A DNA stretch of 64,000 bases from Chryseobacterium takakiae (GCF_900129385.1 NZ_FQVO01000008.1:146448-210447); one strand, 5' to 3'; numbered from the stretch's first letter, positions 1 to 7,917 are shown. A program made the numbers and translations. The notes: generated from the sequence alone by a model not told the origin.

Positions 1-2
1 AA

Positions 3-929
3 ACAGACTTAGGATTCAGCAATCATTTGTCAGCCAAAATAGGAGTAAGAGCAGAATACTCGTCGTATCTTGAAAAAAGCAATATTGCTCCGCGTCTGGC
101 TTTAGCCTACCGTTTTGCAAAAGACTGGACTACCTCTTTCGCGTATGGTATTTTTTATCAGAATCCGGAAAGCAGATACATCAACGGACCGGCTCAGCTG
201 GATTTTCAGAAAGCGCAGCATTATATTTTCCAGGTGCAGCGAACATCGGAAGGCAGAAGCCTCAGGTTTGAAGCCTTTTATAAAAAATATGATGACCTGA
301 TTAAAGTCAAAAACCTAAGCTATATTGAAGGGCAGAACCAATATGTACAAACTGCGGATAACAATAATGGCTACGGTTTTGCAAAAGGACTGGAACTATT
401 CTGGAGAGACAAAAAAACATTTGAAAATATCGATTACTGGATCAGTTATTCTTACCTGGATTCCAAAAGGGATTTTATGAATTATCCGGTAAGCTTAAAA
501 CCCAACTTCGCCTCCGAACATACGCTTTCGGCTGTAGCCAAAAGATTTGTACCAAAATGGAAGACAGGCTTTAACCTTTCTTATACCTATGCTAAGGGTC
601 GTCCGTATTATGATATTGCAACACAGAATGTAAATGGCGAACCGGAATATTTTGTAAGAAACGAAGGTCGTTTAAAAGATTACAATGCCTTGAATTTCAG
701 TGTTAATTATCTGCCGAATTTAGGGAAGAAAGATGCGAAAGCATTTACGGTGCTTGTCCTGAGTGTTTCTAATATATTGGGTTCAAAAAATGTATACGGC
801 TATAATTTCTCAATGGATGGAAGCAGAAGCTCCGCAGTGGTACCTCCGGTAAATACTTTTGTTTTTATAGGAGCTTTCATCAGCTTTGGAGTTGATAAAA
901 CACAGGATGCTATTAATAATAATCTATAA
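3..929 (+). CDS. TonB-dependent receptor, C-terminal part (5' end outside window)
   Basis: The reading frame is open from the first bases of the window, so the 5' end is missing; the TTG at 27 is internal and not a real start. What remains is about 308 residues of alternating amphipathic strands rich in aromatic residues (for example RFEAFYKKYDDLIKV and TGFNLSYTYAKGRPYYD), which is how the 22-strand barrel of Bacteroidota TonB-dependent receptors reads near its end. Such receptors sit in the outer membrane and import siderophores, glycans or other large ligands using TonB/ExbBD energy. The plug domain and any CarboxypepD_reg N-terminal domain are outside the window, so the substrate cannot be inferred. 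The next gene follows by 57 bp on the same strand. Confidence 0.85.
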   Translation, partial: TDLGFSNHLSAKIGVRAEYSSYLEKSNIAPRLALAYRFAKDWTTSFAYGIFYQNPESRYINGPAQLDFQKAQHYIFQVQRTSEGRSLRFEAFYKKYDDLIKVKNLSYIEGQNQYVQTADNNNGYGFAKGLELFWRDKKTFENIDYWISYSYLDSKRDFMNYPVSLKPNFASEHTLSAVAKRFVPKWKTGFNLSYTYAKGRPYYDIATQNVNGEPEYFVRNEGRLKDYNALNFSVNYLPNLGKKDAKAFTVLVLSVSNILGSKNVYGYNFSMDGSRSSAVVPPVNTFVFIGAFISFGVDKTQDAINNNL

Positions 930-986
930 ATTAATCAAAAAATATATTTAAAGACAATACTATTAACTTTAAAAAAAATTAGAAAA

Positions 987-1637
987 ATGAAAAAATATCT
1001 ATTTACCATCGCTTTAAGTATGATGAGCTTAACCGCTTTCGCTCAGGCAGATTATGAAAAAATAATGTCTGATAAAATTACAAAACTCGAAACGACCATG
1101 TCTGTCGATCAGTTTCAGGCATTGGCTAATGATTTCGACAGAATCGGGAAAAAAGAAACAAAGCAATGGCTGCCTTCCTATTATGCCGCACTGGCTTACC
1201 TTCAGAAAGGGCGAATGCAGATGCAGTCCGGTAAAATGTCTGAGCTTTCAGTAAATGCCAATGCTGCCGATAAATACCTTGACCAGGCAGAAGCCATTGC
1301 CGGGAAAGACAATTCTGAAATACATCTTCTGAGAAAAATGGCCTATTCCCTGAGAATGATGGAAAATCCAGCAGAACGATACATGACAGACGGAATGAAA
1401 GCCATGGAAGAGCTGAAGAAAGCGGAAACTCTCGATCCGAATAATCCGAGAGTGGCCCTCATTAAAGCAGAAGACACCTATTTTACTCCTGAACAATACG
1501 GCGGAAGCAAAGAAAAAGGACTTCAGCAGTTTAAGGAAGCACTCGAAAAATTCAAAACATTTAAACCGAAGACCGCTTTAGACCCGAACTGGGGGAAAGC
1601 CGAAGCAGAATATTTTCTAAGCGGAGCCGCAAAATAA
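987..1637 (+). CDS. Periplasmic helical-repeat (TPR-like) protein
   Basis: 216 residues. A clear Sec signal peptide ends at about residue 20 (SLTAFAQ before ADYEK). The mature part is alpha-helical with paired helices of the TPR type (WLPSYYAALAYLQKGRMQM; DKYLDQAEAIAGKDNSEIHLLRKMAYSLRM is one such pair across residues 91-120). No catalytic motif is visible. It lies between a TonB-dependent receptor and a LytS-type kinase on the same strand and is followed by an intrinsic terminator, so it is more likely cotranscribed with the receptor than with the kinase. A role as periplasmic partner of the receptor is inference only; the family has no function that I can name. Confidence 0.75.
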   Translation: MKKYLFTIALSMMSLTAFAQADYEKIMSDKITKLETTMSVDQFQALANDFDRIGKKETKQWLPSYYAALAYLQKGRMQMQSGKMSELSVNANAADKYLDQAEAIAGKDNSEIHLLRKMAYSLRMMENPAERYMTDGMKAMEELKKAETLDPNNPRVALIKAEDTYFTPEQYGGSKEKGLQQFKEALEKFKTFKPKTALDPNWGKAEAEYFLSGAAK

Positions 1638-1643
1638 ATTCAT

Positions 1644-1669
1644 AAGCCTTCTCTCAGGAGGAGGCTTTT
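1644..1669 (+). terminator. Intrinsic terminator after the TPR-like gene
   Basis: Stem AAGCCTTCTC / GAGGAGGCTT (one T-G pair) with a TCAG loop, followed by TTTT. It starts 6 bp after the stop codon and separates the receptor/TPR-like genes from the kinase locus. Confidence 0.75.
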
Positions 1670-1752
1670 GATTTTCACACAGGAAAACATTTCTGTGAAA
1701 AATAATTTTTAATATTTTTAAGAAGTCCCAAACTGAGGCAGGGAAACTGATT

Positions 1753-3075
1753 ATGAAAAGAAAGAACTTTATCACTTTATGCTGGATATCACTGGCAACA
1801 TCCATGTTTTTCTTTTTTGTTTTTACAGATGAGAAAACCCTGGAGAATTTTATGCTTACCATTGCCATATCATCCATGTACTCTTTTGTTTTAGGTGCAG
1901 GAAACGGGCTGATCAATGACTTTCTCAACAAGAAATTCCCATGGTCGGAAGCAACTACGAAAAGGGCTGTAATCAGCATTGTTTCCATTTTATCGGCTAA
2001 TATCATTCTGGTGTATTTCTGTAATTACATGAATTTTGTCGTTTTCCAGAAAGCAGCCACTACAGAAGAATATTTTACCGGGAAATACAATTATATCAAC
2101 TGGTTTACCATTAATATTGCATTGCTGATTTCAGCTTTCCTCCACGCAAAAGGTTTCATGGAAGAGCTGAAAAAGACTTCAAAAAAGGAAGTGGTGGAGC
2201 AGAAGCTTATCGCAAAATCTGCCAATGCCCAGTTTGAAAGTCTTAAAAACCAGCTTGATCCGCATTTTTTATTTAATTCCCTTAATGTTTTAAGTTCCCT
2301 TATTGATGAAAATCCAAGACAGGCCCAGAAGTTTACCGCTTCCATGTCAAAGATTTACAGATATGTTCTGGAACAGAAAGACAAAGAATTGGTAACGGTG
2401 GAAGATGAACTGGAATTTGCAAAAACCTACTGCGAACTTTTGAAAACAAGATTTGAAGACAGTGTGGATTTTATTTTCGATGTTAAAAAAGAAGACTACA
2501 GACGATTTGTTGTTCCGTTATCGCTTCAGCTGCTGTTGGAAAACTGTATCAAGCACAATTTTGCAACATCATCAAAACCGCTTATCATTAAAATTTACTC
2601 CGAAAATGACACGCTGTGTATTGAAAATAACCTTCAGGTACGGGAGCAAATTAAAGAAAGTTCCGGAATAGGGCTGGCCAATATTGTACAGCGGTATGCT
2701 CTTCTTACAAAGAAAAATGTTTTTATTGAAAAATCTGAAGATTACTTTAAAGTAAAGCTTCCGGTACTGTCTGCAAAACCAAATGTTGTCACCGAAAAGA
2801 CAAATGATGAAGACCAGGCTTACGAAAGGGCACAGAAAAGAGTAAAAGAGCTTAAAAGCTTTTACGGAAACCTGATCTCTTACTGCATTATCATTCCTTT
2901 TTTAATTATTCTTAACCTTATTACTTCACCTCGCAATATCTGGTTCTATTGGCCGATGCTGGGATGGGGAATCGGGTTGGTTGCTCACGGAATGAGTGTC
3001 TTTGCCATTGGAAAAAGCTGGGAAGAAAAGAAAATCCGGGAAATTTTAGAAAAACAGAATCATTTTAAAAATTAA
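1753..3075 (+). CDS. LytS/YpdA-type sensor histidine kinase with C-terminal 2TM domain
   Basis: 440 residues. Four hydrophobic helices fill residues 7-135. Then comes the His_kinase (PF06580) core with the phospho-acceptor in DPHFLFNSLN (His171), and a HATPase with its N-box in LLLENCIKHNF and a G-box in SSGIGLANI. Such kinases phosphorylate LytTR response regulators, and one is encoded downstream (4916-5659). Unusually, the kinase core is followed at about residues 357-440 by a second membrane module: an amphipathic ERAQKRVKELKSFYGNL helix, two transmembrane helices and a charged WEEKKIREIL tail. This is the 2TM domain (PF13239) seen as free proteins in the next genes. The ATP-binding domain is thus held between two membrane anchors. 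The next gene starts 5 bp after the stop, so they form an operon. Confidence 0.9.
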   Translation: MKRKNFITLCWISLATSMFFFFVFTDEKTLENFMLTIAISSMYSFVLGAGNGLINDFLNKKFPWSEATTKRAVISIVSILSANIILVYFCNYMNFVVFQKAATTEEYFTGKYNYINWFTINIALLISAFLHAKGFMEELKKTSKKEVVEQKLIAKSANAQFESLKNQLDPHFLFNSLNVLSSLIDENPRQAQKFTASMSKIYRYVLEQKDKELVTVEDELEFAKTYCELLKTRFEDSVDFIFDVKKEDYRRFVVPLSLQLLLENCIKHNFATSSKPLIIKIYSENDTLCIENNLQVREQIKESSGIGLANIVQRYALLTKKNVFIEKSEDYFKVKLPVLSAKPNVVTEKTNDEDQAYERAQKRVKELKSFYGNLISYCIIIPFLIILNLITSPRNIWFYWPMLGWGIGLVAHGMSVFAIGKSWEEKKIREILEKQNHFKN

Positions 3076-3080
3076 ATATC

Positions 3081-3404
3081 ATGAATCCTATCAGCAAAGA
3101 TGACATCAGATACAAAGAAGCGGAAAAACGCGTCAAAAAAATAAAGAACTTCTATGTTTTTGCGTTTGTTTATTTCGCCGTGAATATTTTTATCCTGATC
3201 ATGAATTACAGGCAATTAAAGCCGGGAGAGACCATCTGGCACCTGAAATACTTTTCTCTTCCCTTATTCTGGGGAATCGGGCTTATCGGTTATGCCATCA
3301 ATGTTTTTGTACCGGGAGCTATTTTAGGAAGAAACTGGGAAGAAAAGAAAATAAAAAAACTGATGGAAGAAGAAAAAGCAGCACAGAATAAATACAACAA
3401 ATGA
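3081..3404 (+). CDS. 2TM domain protein (first free copy)
   Basis: 107 residues built as a 2TM domain (PF13239): a basic amphipathic lead (KEAEKRVKKIKNFYVFAF), two membrane helices at about 27-45 and 58-82, then NWEEKKIKKLMEEEKAA. The family is common in Flavobacteriia and often found next to LytTR regulators; its molecular role is not established. The gene begins 5 bp after the kinase stop and overlaps the next start by 4 bp (ATGA), so translation is probably coupled. It resembles the kinase C-terminus in layout but diverges in the transmembrane residues, with a longer loop containing KPGETIWHLK. Confidence 0.85.
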   Translation: MNPISKDDIRYKEAEKRVKKIKNFYVFAFVYFAVNIFILIMNYRQLKPGETIWHLKYFSLPLFWGIGLIGYAINVFVPGAILGRNWEEKKIKKLMEEEKAAQNKYNK

Positions 3405-3973
3405 TGGAAACACTACAGATCTTGTTTGCCGCTTCTATGGGAGCTTGGTTTTTAAGTGAAATTCTTTATAAGAATATTTTAAAATCAGGGCAGAATGACA
3501 AAAAAGGAAAAGACCAGTCTACCCTGAATATTCTGTGGCTGGCTATTCCGCTATCCATTGCATCGTCTGTAACCATTTCATACCTCATAAAATTTCCGAT
3601 TTCCGGTGAAAAATGGATCTATTATGCAGGGGTCGTTCTTGTCTGGACAGGAATTATTTTGAGGTTTATCATCATCCGGTCATTAGGAAAATATTTTACC
3701 GTTGATGTAACGATACGGGAAGACCACAAAATTAAAAAAGAAGGCTTCTACAAATATGTAAGGCATCCTTCTTACGCTTTTTCGCTGCTGACGTCAGTTG
3801 GTCTCGGATTGTATTTAAACAACTTGTTTTCACTGATTTTGGCATTTGCCATACCGTTTATTGCTTTCAGTTACAGAATTACAGTTGAAGAAAGAACATT
3901 AATTGAGCAGTTCGGGGAAGAATACCTGGAATACCGAAGAAAAACAAGAAAATTAATTCCGTTTATTTATTAA
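3401..3973 (+). CDS. Isoprenylcysteine carboxyl methyltransferase-like membrane protein
   Basis: 190 residues with four to five predicted membrane helices. The C-terminal half has the ICMT/PEMT signature: GFYKYVRHPSY, then EERTLIEQFGEEYLEYRR and a closing TRKLIPF. In this superfamily these residues bind S-adenosylmethionine and a lipid-like substrate at the membrane face. The actual methyl acceptor of bacterial members is mostly unknown. The start overlaps the stop of the preceding 2TM gene as ATGATGG; a second ATG three bases later is an equal alternative. The position inside a 2TM/LytS/LytTR locus suggests membrane-lipid or envelope-stress sensing, which is inference. A terminator follows. 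Confidence 0.8.
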   Translation: MMETLQILFAASMGAWFLSEILYKNILKSGQNDKKGKDQSTLNILWLAIPLSIASSVTISYLIKFPISGEKWIYYAGVVLVWTGIILRFIIIRSLGKYFTVDVTIREDHKIKKEGFYKYVRHPSYAFSLLTSVGLGLYLNNLFSLILAFAIPFIAFSYRITVEERTLIEQFGEEYLEYRRKTRKLIPFIY

Positions 3974-4034
3974 TCTCATTAAATATCAGCGAGAGAAATT
4001 TATTTAATCGTAACGCTTTAGACCAAAGAAAACA

Positions 4035-4066
4035 AAATCCCGATTCTCCATTGAGTCGGGATTTTT
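4035..4066 (+). terminator. Intrinsic terminator after the ICMT-like gene
   Basis: Perfect 9-bp stem AAATCCCGA / TCGGGATTT with a 12-nt loop and a following T-run. It closes the kinase-2TM-ICMT operon before a fresh promoter for the next 2TM gene. Confidence 0.8.
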
Positions 4067-4106
4067 ACAATTCAGAATAAATATTCTACGGTTCGGTCAC
4101 ATAAAA

Positions 4107-4138
4107 TTGATTGAAGGCTTGTTTCCTTCCTACATTTG
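4107..4138 (+). promoter_or_regulatory. Bacteroidota promoter for 2TM/LytTR genes
   Basis: TACATTTG at 4131-4138 fits the Bacteroidota -7 consensus TAnnTTTG. TTGA repeats at 4107-4114 lie at about the spacing of the -33 element. The 2TM start codon is 41 bp downstream. It would allow the second half of the locus (two 2TM genes and the LytTR regulator) to be expressed apart from the kinase. Confidence 0.55.
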
Positions 4139-4178
4139 TCTAAACAAAAACAAACAATTAATCTTAAAAATAAAAATT

Positions 4179-4472
4179 ATGGAAACTTTCACCAACAAAG
4201 AAGAACTGGCGTACCAAAAGGCATCTAGAAGAGTAAAAGAATTAAAAGGATTTTATGGAAATCTTACTTCCTATTGCCTGGTTATTTCATTTTTAGCAGT
4301 GTTAAACCTTATCACTTCACCGGAATACTTATGGTTTTTATGGCCAATGTTAGGCTGGGGAATCGGAATTGCAGCGCATGCAGCCAATACCTTCGGGATA
4401 AGCAAAGACTGGGAAGAAAAAAAGATCAGAGAACTGATGGAAGAAGAAAGAAGAAATACAAAAACACTTTAA
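4179..4472 (+). CDS. 2TM domain protein (copy most like the kinase C-terminus)
   Basis: 97 residues from the ATG at 4179; the frame is open further upstream, but that would place the start beyond the likely promoter at 4131-4138. Layout: amphipathic YQKASRRVKELKGFYGNL, two membrane helices, SKDWEEKKIRELMEEE. By eye, well over half of the residues match the C-terminal domain of the LytS-type kinase 1.1 kb upstream, including LNLITSP and WPMLGWGIG. This points to a duplication, or a gene that became fused to the kinase. A direct role such as competing with or pairing with the kinase domain is inference. Confidence 0.85.
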   Translation: METFTNKEELAYQKASRRVKELKGFYGNLTSYCLVISFLAVLNLITSPEYLWFLWPMLGWGIGIAAHAANTFGISKDWEEKKIRELMEEERRNTKTL

Positions 4473-4586
4473 ATTTTATTATTATTAAAACTTTCACTGA
4501 AATTAAATTATGTCAGTTGGCTTAAAAATAATTAACTGAATTTCTTAATGTTACATTTATTCAAACAACCTTTAAAAATTAATACA

Positions 4587-4859
4587 ATGAACTACAATCA
4601 GGCACAACAGAGAGTACACGATTTAAAAAAATTCTATAAAAACCTCTTATGGTTCGGAATAGTTGCCGCAATCATTTTCGCAGATGATATTTTTAAAAAA
4701 GGATTTCACCTTTCACTTTGGAACGGATCAATCATCCTGACAATCTGGGGAATTATTTTAACCGTTAAAGCCGTAAAGCTGTTCATTTTCGATTCGGAAT
4801 GGGAACAGGGCATCATCGAAAAAGAAATGAAAAGAACAAAAGAGCCGATTCAGTTTTAG
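4587..4859 (+). CDS. 2TM domain protein (short, divergent copy)
   Basis: 90 residues from the ATG in AATACAATGAAC; an upstream in-frame ATG would only add 13 unlikely residues. It opens with NYNQAQQRVHDLKKFYKNL, has two hydrophobic helices around residues 18-35 and 46-66, and ends in SEWEQGIIEKEMKR, matching the 2TM plan of its neighbours but with a short loop (KGFHLSLWNGS) between helices. It lies 114 bp after the previous 2TM gene and 56 bp before the LytTR regulator, all on the same strand. Function unknown beyond family membership. Confidence 0.8.
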   Translation: MNYNQAQQRVHDLKKFYKNLLWFGIVAAIIFADDIFKKGFHLSLWNGSIILTIWGIILTVKAVKLFIFDSEWEQGIIEKEMKRTKEPIQF

Positions 4860-4915
4860 AAACTGATAACTTTTGATTATTTTTAAATGCTAAAACTAAA
4901 TCTGGAACTCAAAAA

Positions 4916-5659
4916 ATGATAAAAACAGTCATTATCGAAGACGAAAAACCGGCTTCAAGGAAATTGGAAAGAATGCTAAGTGAATTTCCTGATATTGAAT
5001 TGGTTGCCAAAATAGAATCTGTAGAAGAAGGTGTTGCCTGGTTTTCAGAAAACGAACATCCGCAGCTTATTTTTTCTGATATTGTACTGGGAGACGGCTT
5101 GTCATTCGATATTTTTGAAAAAATCCCTACCAAAGCTTTTATCATTTATACAACGGCATTCGATCAATATACCCTGAAAGCATTTAAACTCAACAGCATC
5201 GATTACCTTTTAAAACCTATTTTGGAAGAAGATCTCGGTGTGGCCATTGAAAAATTCAAATCGTTCATTCCTTCGGAAAATTCTGTTAATTCACAGGAAA
5301 TAAAGCAGTTAATCAAGAAAGATAAGACAACGCTTTCCAGGATTCTGGTAAAGATTGGCTACAATCTTAAAATTGTACAGACTCATGAAGTGAGCTGCTT
5401 TTACAGTGAAAATAAAATTGTGTATCTGCAGACCCAGGAACGTGCTTTTCCTTCAGATTTTACATTGGATGAATTGGAAGATATCTTGGATGATAAAAAA
5501 TTTTTCAGGGTGAACCGGCAGTTTATCATCAATTCAGATTATATTAAAAATATCCACACCTCGCCCAACTATAAAGTAGAACTGGAGTTTCAGCCTAAAG
5601 AAGAAATTACGGTAAGCCGCGACCGTGTGAAGGATTTTAAAGACTGGCTGGTGAGTTAG
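4916..5659 (+). CDS. LytTR-family response regulator
   Basis: 247 residues. Receiver domain: acidic pocket Glu8-Asp9, phospho-acceptor Asp55 (FSDIVLGDG), Thr79-Thr80 and Lys100 (DYLLKPI). The C-terminal LytTR DNA-binding domain has RILVKIGYNLKIV, FYSENKIVYLQT, FTLDELEDILDDKKFFRVNRQFIIN and ends in ITVSRDRVKDFKDWL. It is the obvious partner of the LytS-type kinase at 1753-3075. LytTR proteins bind tandem 9-10 bp imperfect direct repeats upstream of targets; I could not point to one with confidence here. The five genes between kinase and regulator encode membrane proteins that may be sensors, effectors or targets of the pair. Confidence 0.92.
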   Translation: MIKTVIIEDEKPASRKLERMLSEFPDIELVAKIESVEEGVAWFSENEHPQLIFSDIVLGDGLSFDIFEKIPTKAFIIYTTAFDQYTLKAFKLNSIDYLLKPILEEDLGVAIEKFKSFIPSENSVNSQEIKQLIKKDKTTLSRILVKIGYNLKIVQTHEVSCFYSENKIVYLQTQERAFPSDFTLDELEDILDDKKFFRVNRQFIINSDYIKNIHTSPNYKVELEFQPKEEITVSRDRVKDFKDWLVS

Positions 5660-5750
5660 TAAGAGGATAGGAAGATAATAGAGAAAAGAGAATAGACTTT
5701 CTTTTATCCTAAAAACTTTAAACCCTGAACTTTAAACTGAAAACCACCAA

Positions 5751-6647
5751 CTACTTGTAATCAATCCGGTTAGCTTCCGTATCTTCAAGCTGTTTTACAA
5801 TAGAAGGCGGGATTTCTTCACTGTCAATCGGAAAGCTGATAGAATCGGTAATGAATGTCTTCCGGTCTGCTTTCTGAAAAATTTCGAAAAGAGCAATCGG
5901 CTCCTGGTTAAAACTGATACACGTACTTATAAAATGCAATTCATGGAGCTTGTATTCTGGATTTTTAAGCTTTTCCTTGATATCTTTTATCCTTGAGATA
6001 AAATGACGCTGCCGAATGAACGTATTGCTGTTCATGATGATAAAAACATAATCTGAATAAGCCGTCACTTTGCCAAAATACTTATGACGGTCGCCACCGC
6101 TTCTTTCAATGAAATATTCTCCCGAAGTTTCGGATTTATAAATCTCTGTGGCAGATCTCCAGATGCGGTCTTCTTTAGCCAGAAGAGGACTTTCGGGAAG
6201 GTTTCTGTTGTAAGAATACCAGCAGCCGACCAATTTATCCAGCAGTTCCGTATTGGGCTTTACATTATTCATATCAATCCGCAAATCATTAAAATTAAAT
6301 GATTCCGTATTGGAATTAATAAAATCAATATAATTGGAATATCCTAAAACCCTTACAATCTGGCTTAATTTGGCAAGATTCGGTTTGCTGATAACCGCAT
6401 TTTTATCCTGACTGTATTTTTTTAATTTATTAATGATGATATGTTCATACAGATAATTGGAGCCTAAAATATCGGGATCTTTCTTAATCCCTTTTCCCTG
6501 ATTTTCAGCACTGATGAGGTCATTCAGTTCATCAACAATATAAGACCATTCAGTTTTGGAAACATCTTCCCAATGGCTTTTTTTCAGGAAGTGCATGGCC
6601 AGAAAATTCATCAGTTTTTCTAAATGCTGCAGATCTTCTTTTTTCAT
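5751..6647 (-). CDS. Unrecognised 298-residue protein
   Basis: No family recognised. There is no signal peptide and no membrane helix. The N-terminal half (residues 1-120) is helical and charged: an opening MNFLAMHFLKKSHWEDV helix, then YLYEHIIINKLKKYSQDK and ISKPNLAKLSQIVRVLGYSN, which reads like a small helical bundle. The second half (about 150-298) is predominantly beta with aromatic strands (WYSYNRNLP, GEYFIERSGGDRHKYFGKV, YVFIIMNS) and could be a ligand-binding or sensing fold. It is convergent with the LytTR regulator and divergent from the GRDP-like gene. The gene is of ordinary base composition. A cytoplasmic regulatory or binding role is a guess from architecture only. Confidence 0.7.
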   Translation of the reverse strand: MKKEDLQHLEKLMNFLAMHFLKKSHWEDVSKTEWSYIVDELNDLISAENQGKGIKKDPDILGSNYLYEHIIINKLKKYSQDKNAVISKPNLAKLSQIVRVLGYSNYIDFINSNTESFNFNDLRIDMNNVKPNTELLDKLVGCWYSYNRNLPESPLLAKEDRIWRSATEIYKSETSGEYFIERSGGDRHKYFGKVTAYSDYVFIIMNSNTFIRQRHFISRIKDIKEKLKNPEYKLHELHFISTCISFNQEPIALFEIFQKADRKTFITDSISFPIDSEEIPPSIVKQLEDTEANRIDYK

Positions 6648-6759
6648 TAAGTTAAATTATAAGACTAATATAAGATTATTTTAAAACATAATAATACCAT
6701 TGCAAGACTTTTATATGAATGTTTCCTGCGATATTTGAATAGAAACAAAATCTAAACAA

Positions 6760-7524
6760 ATGGAAACAAAATTCATCTTACAGAATGATCCGCTTTGGAA
6801 AAGGCTTCAGAATTTTTCATTAGACCATCCGGATGCTGATTTTCCCTTTTCTAAAAAACTGGCGAAAGAAGAAAACTGGACGAACTCCTTTACGGCGAAA
6901 GCGATCGAAGAATACAAAAAGTTCGTTTATCTCTGCTGTTCATTGCCGAACGGGGCTTCACCGAGTGAAATTGTTGATAAAGTATGGCATCTGCATTTGG
7001 TGTATACCCAAAATTACTGGGAAGAATTCTGTCCCGGTATTCTGCAAAGGAAACTGCATCATCATCCGTCGCAAGGAGGGCAAAAGGAAAATGAAAAACA
7101 TAAAATGTGGTTTAATGAAACCTTAGAAAGCTATCGTGAAATCTTTCAGCAGGAACCGCCGGAAGAGATCTGGAAGCCTGATGTAAAGCCTTCCAACAAG
7201 AATAATAAATCATACTTCGGTAAAATTGTGCTTTTGGTTCTTGGTGCTTTCGTTATTTATTCCTGTTCTGAAAATAGCAACAACGGATTAGGAATATTTT
7301 TTATACTGATTGTTTCCTTCGTAGTTATTGTGCTGATTATAAAAGCATTCACTAAAAACAACGGATCAAATAAAAATAATACCGAAACAGGAGGCGACGG
7401 AACATTCTTTTATAGCTGCGGAAACGACAGTTCCCACGGAGACGGAGGAAGCTCTTCAGGCTGCAGCAGTTCCTGCGGAAGCAGCTGTGGGGGAGGTTGC
7501 GGCGGCTGTGGCGGCGGAGATTAA
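6760..7524 (+). CDS. GRDP-like membrane protein with Gly/Ser/Cys-rich tail
   Basis: 254 residues in three parts. Residues 1-135 resemble the glycine-rich domain-containing-protein-like family (PF07173): FVYLCCSLPNGASPSEIVDKVWHLH contains the conserved cysteines and the VDxVWHxH core (I quote only its ends: FVYLCC and VWHLH), followed by YTQNYWEEFC and HHHP. Residues 148-200 hold two hydrophobic helices. The final 45 residues are Gly, Ser and Cys only in long stretches (CSSSCGSSCGGGCGGCGGGD at the end, nine or so cysteines). Similar tails occur on unrelated membrane proteins with TIGR04222. The tail could bind metal or be modified; nothing in the sequence decides. A small membrane-protein gene follows 19 bp later. 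Confidence 0.75.
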   Translation: METKFILQNDPLWKRLQNFSLDHPDADFPFSKKLAKEENWTNSFTAKAIEEYKKFVYLCCSLPNGASPSEIVDKVWHLHLVYTQNYWEEFCPGILQRKLHHHPSQGGQKENEKHKMWFNETLESYREIFQQEPPEEIWKPDVKPSNKNNKSYFGKIVLLVLGAFVIYSCSENSNNGLGIFFILIVSFVVIVLIIKAFTKNNGSNKNNTETGGDGTFFYSCGNDSSHGDGGSSSGCSSSCGSSCGGGCGGCGGGD

Positions 7525-7543
7525 TTTTTACATTCCAAAAGCA

Positions 7544-7894
7544 ATGAAAAGAATACTCATCCATACCATTCCTGTGATCATCAGCTTTATCTGGCTTATT
7601 GCCGTCAACAATACCCTAAATCCATTCTCTTTGAAAGGCCCTTATTTTCTCAGATTTTATCTGATTTTTATCTTTATGTTTTACAGTTTGATATTGATTT
7701 TAAAATATTTCAAGTATAAGATTTCCGAAACAGAGGTTTATGGTTTAGTCTCAATTATTTTAGTAGGAATTATCAAGCTTTTTATTGGAATTTATTTAGG
7801 AAAACCTTTCGGATTTTTAATTGCAATTTTACTGTCTGAATTAATTGTATTGGTGATTATTACGCGATCTTATTTCAGGCGTCAATCAAAGTGA
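7544..7894 (+). CDS. Small four-helix membrane protein
   Basis: 116 residues from the ATG in GCAATGAAAAG; the frame extends upstream into the glycine-rich tail region of the previous gene but that part is out of frame with it and not real. Four hydrophobic helices (PVIISFIWLIAV, FYLIFIFMFYSLILIL, YGLVSIILVGIIKLFIGIYL, GFLIAILLSELIVLVII) and basic ends (KMKRI, RSYFRRQSK). No motif recognised. It begins 19 bp after the GRDP-like gene and probably shares its transcript, so it may be a membrane partner of that protein. Confidence 0.65.
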   Translation: MKRILIHTIPVIISFIWLIAVNNTLNPFSLKGPYFLRFYLIFIFMFYSLILILKYFKYKISETEVYGLVSIILVGIIKLFIGIYLGKPFGFLIAILLSELIVLVIITRSYFRRQSK

Positions 7895-7917
7895 AACTAC
7901 TTAATTTTTCTAAAAAG

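Noticed and set aside
1617..2006. 129-codon minus-strand ORF opposite the kinase start
   Set aside because: Runs through the terminator at 1644-1669 and overlaps the membrane region of a well supported kinase; shadow frame.
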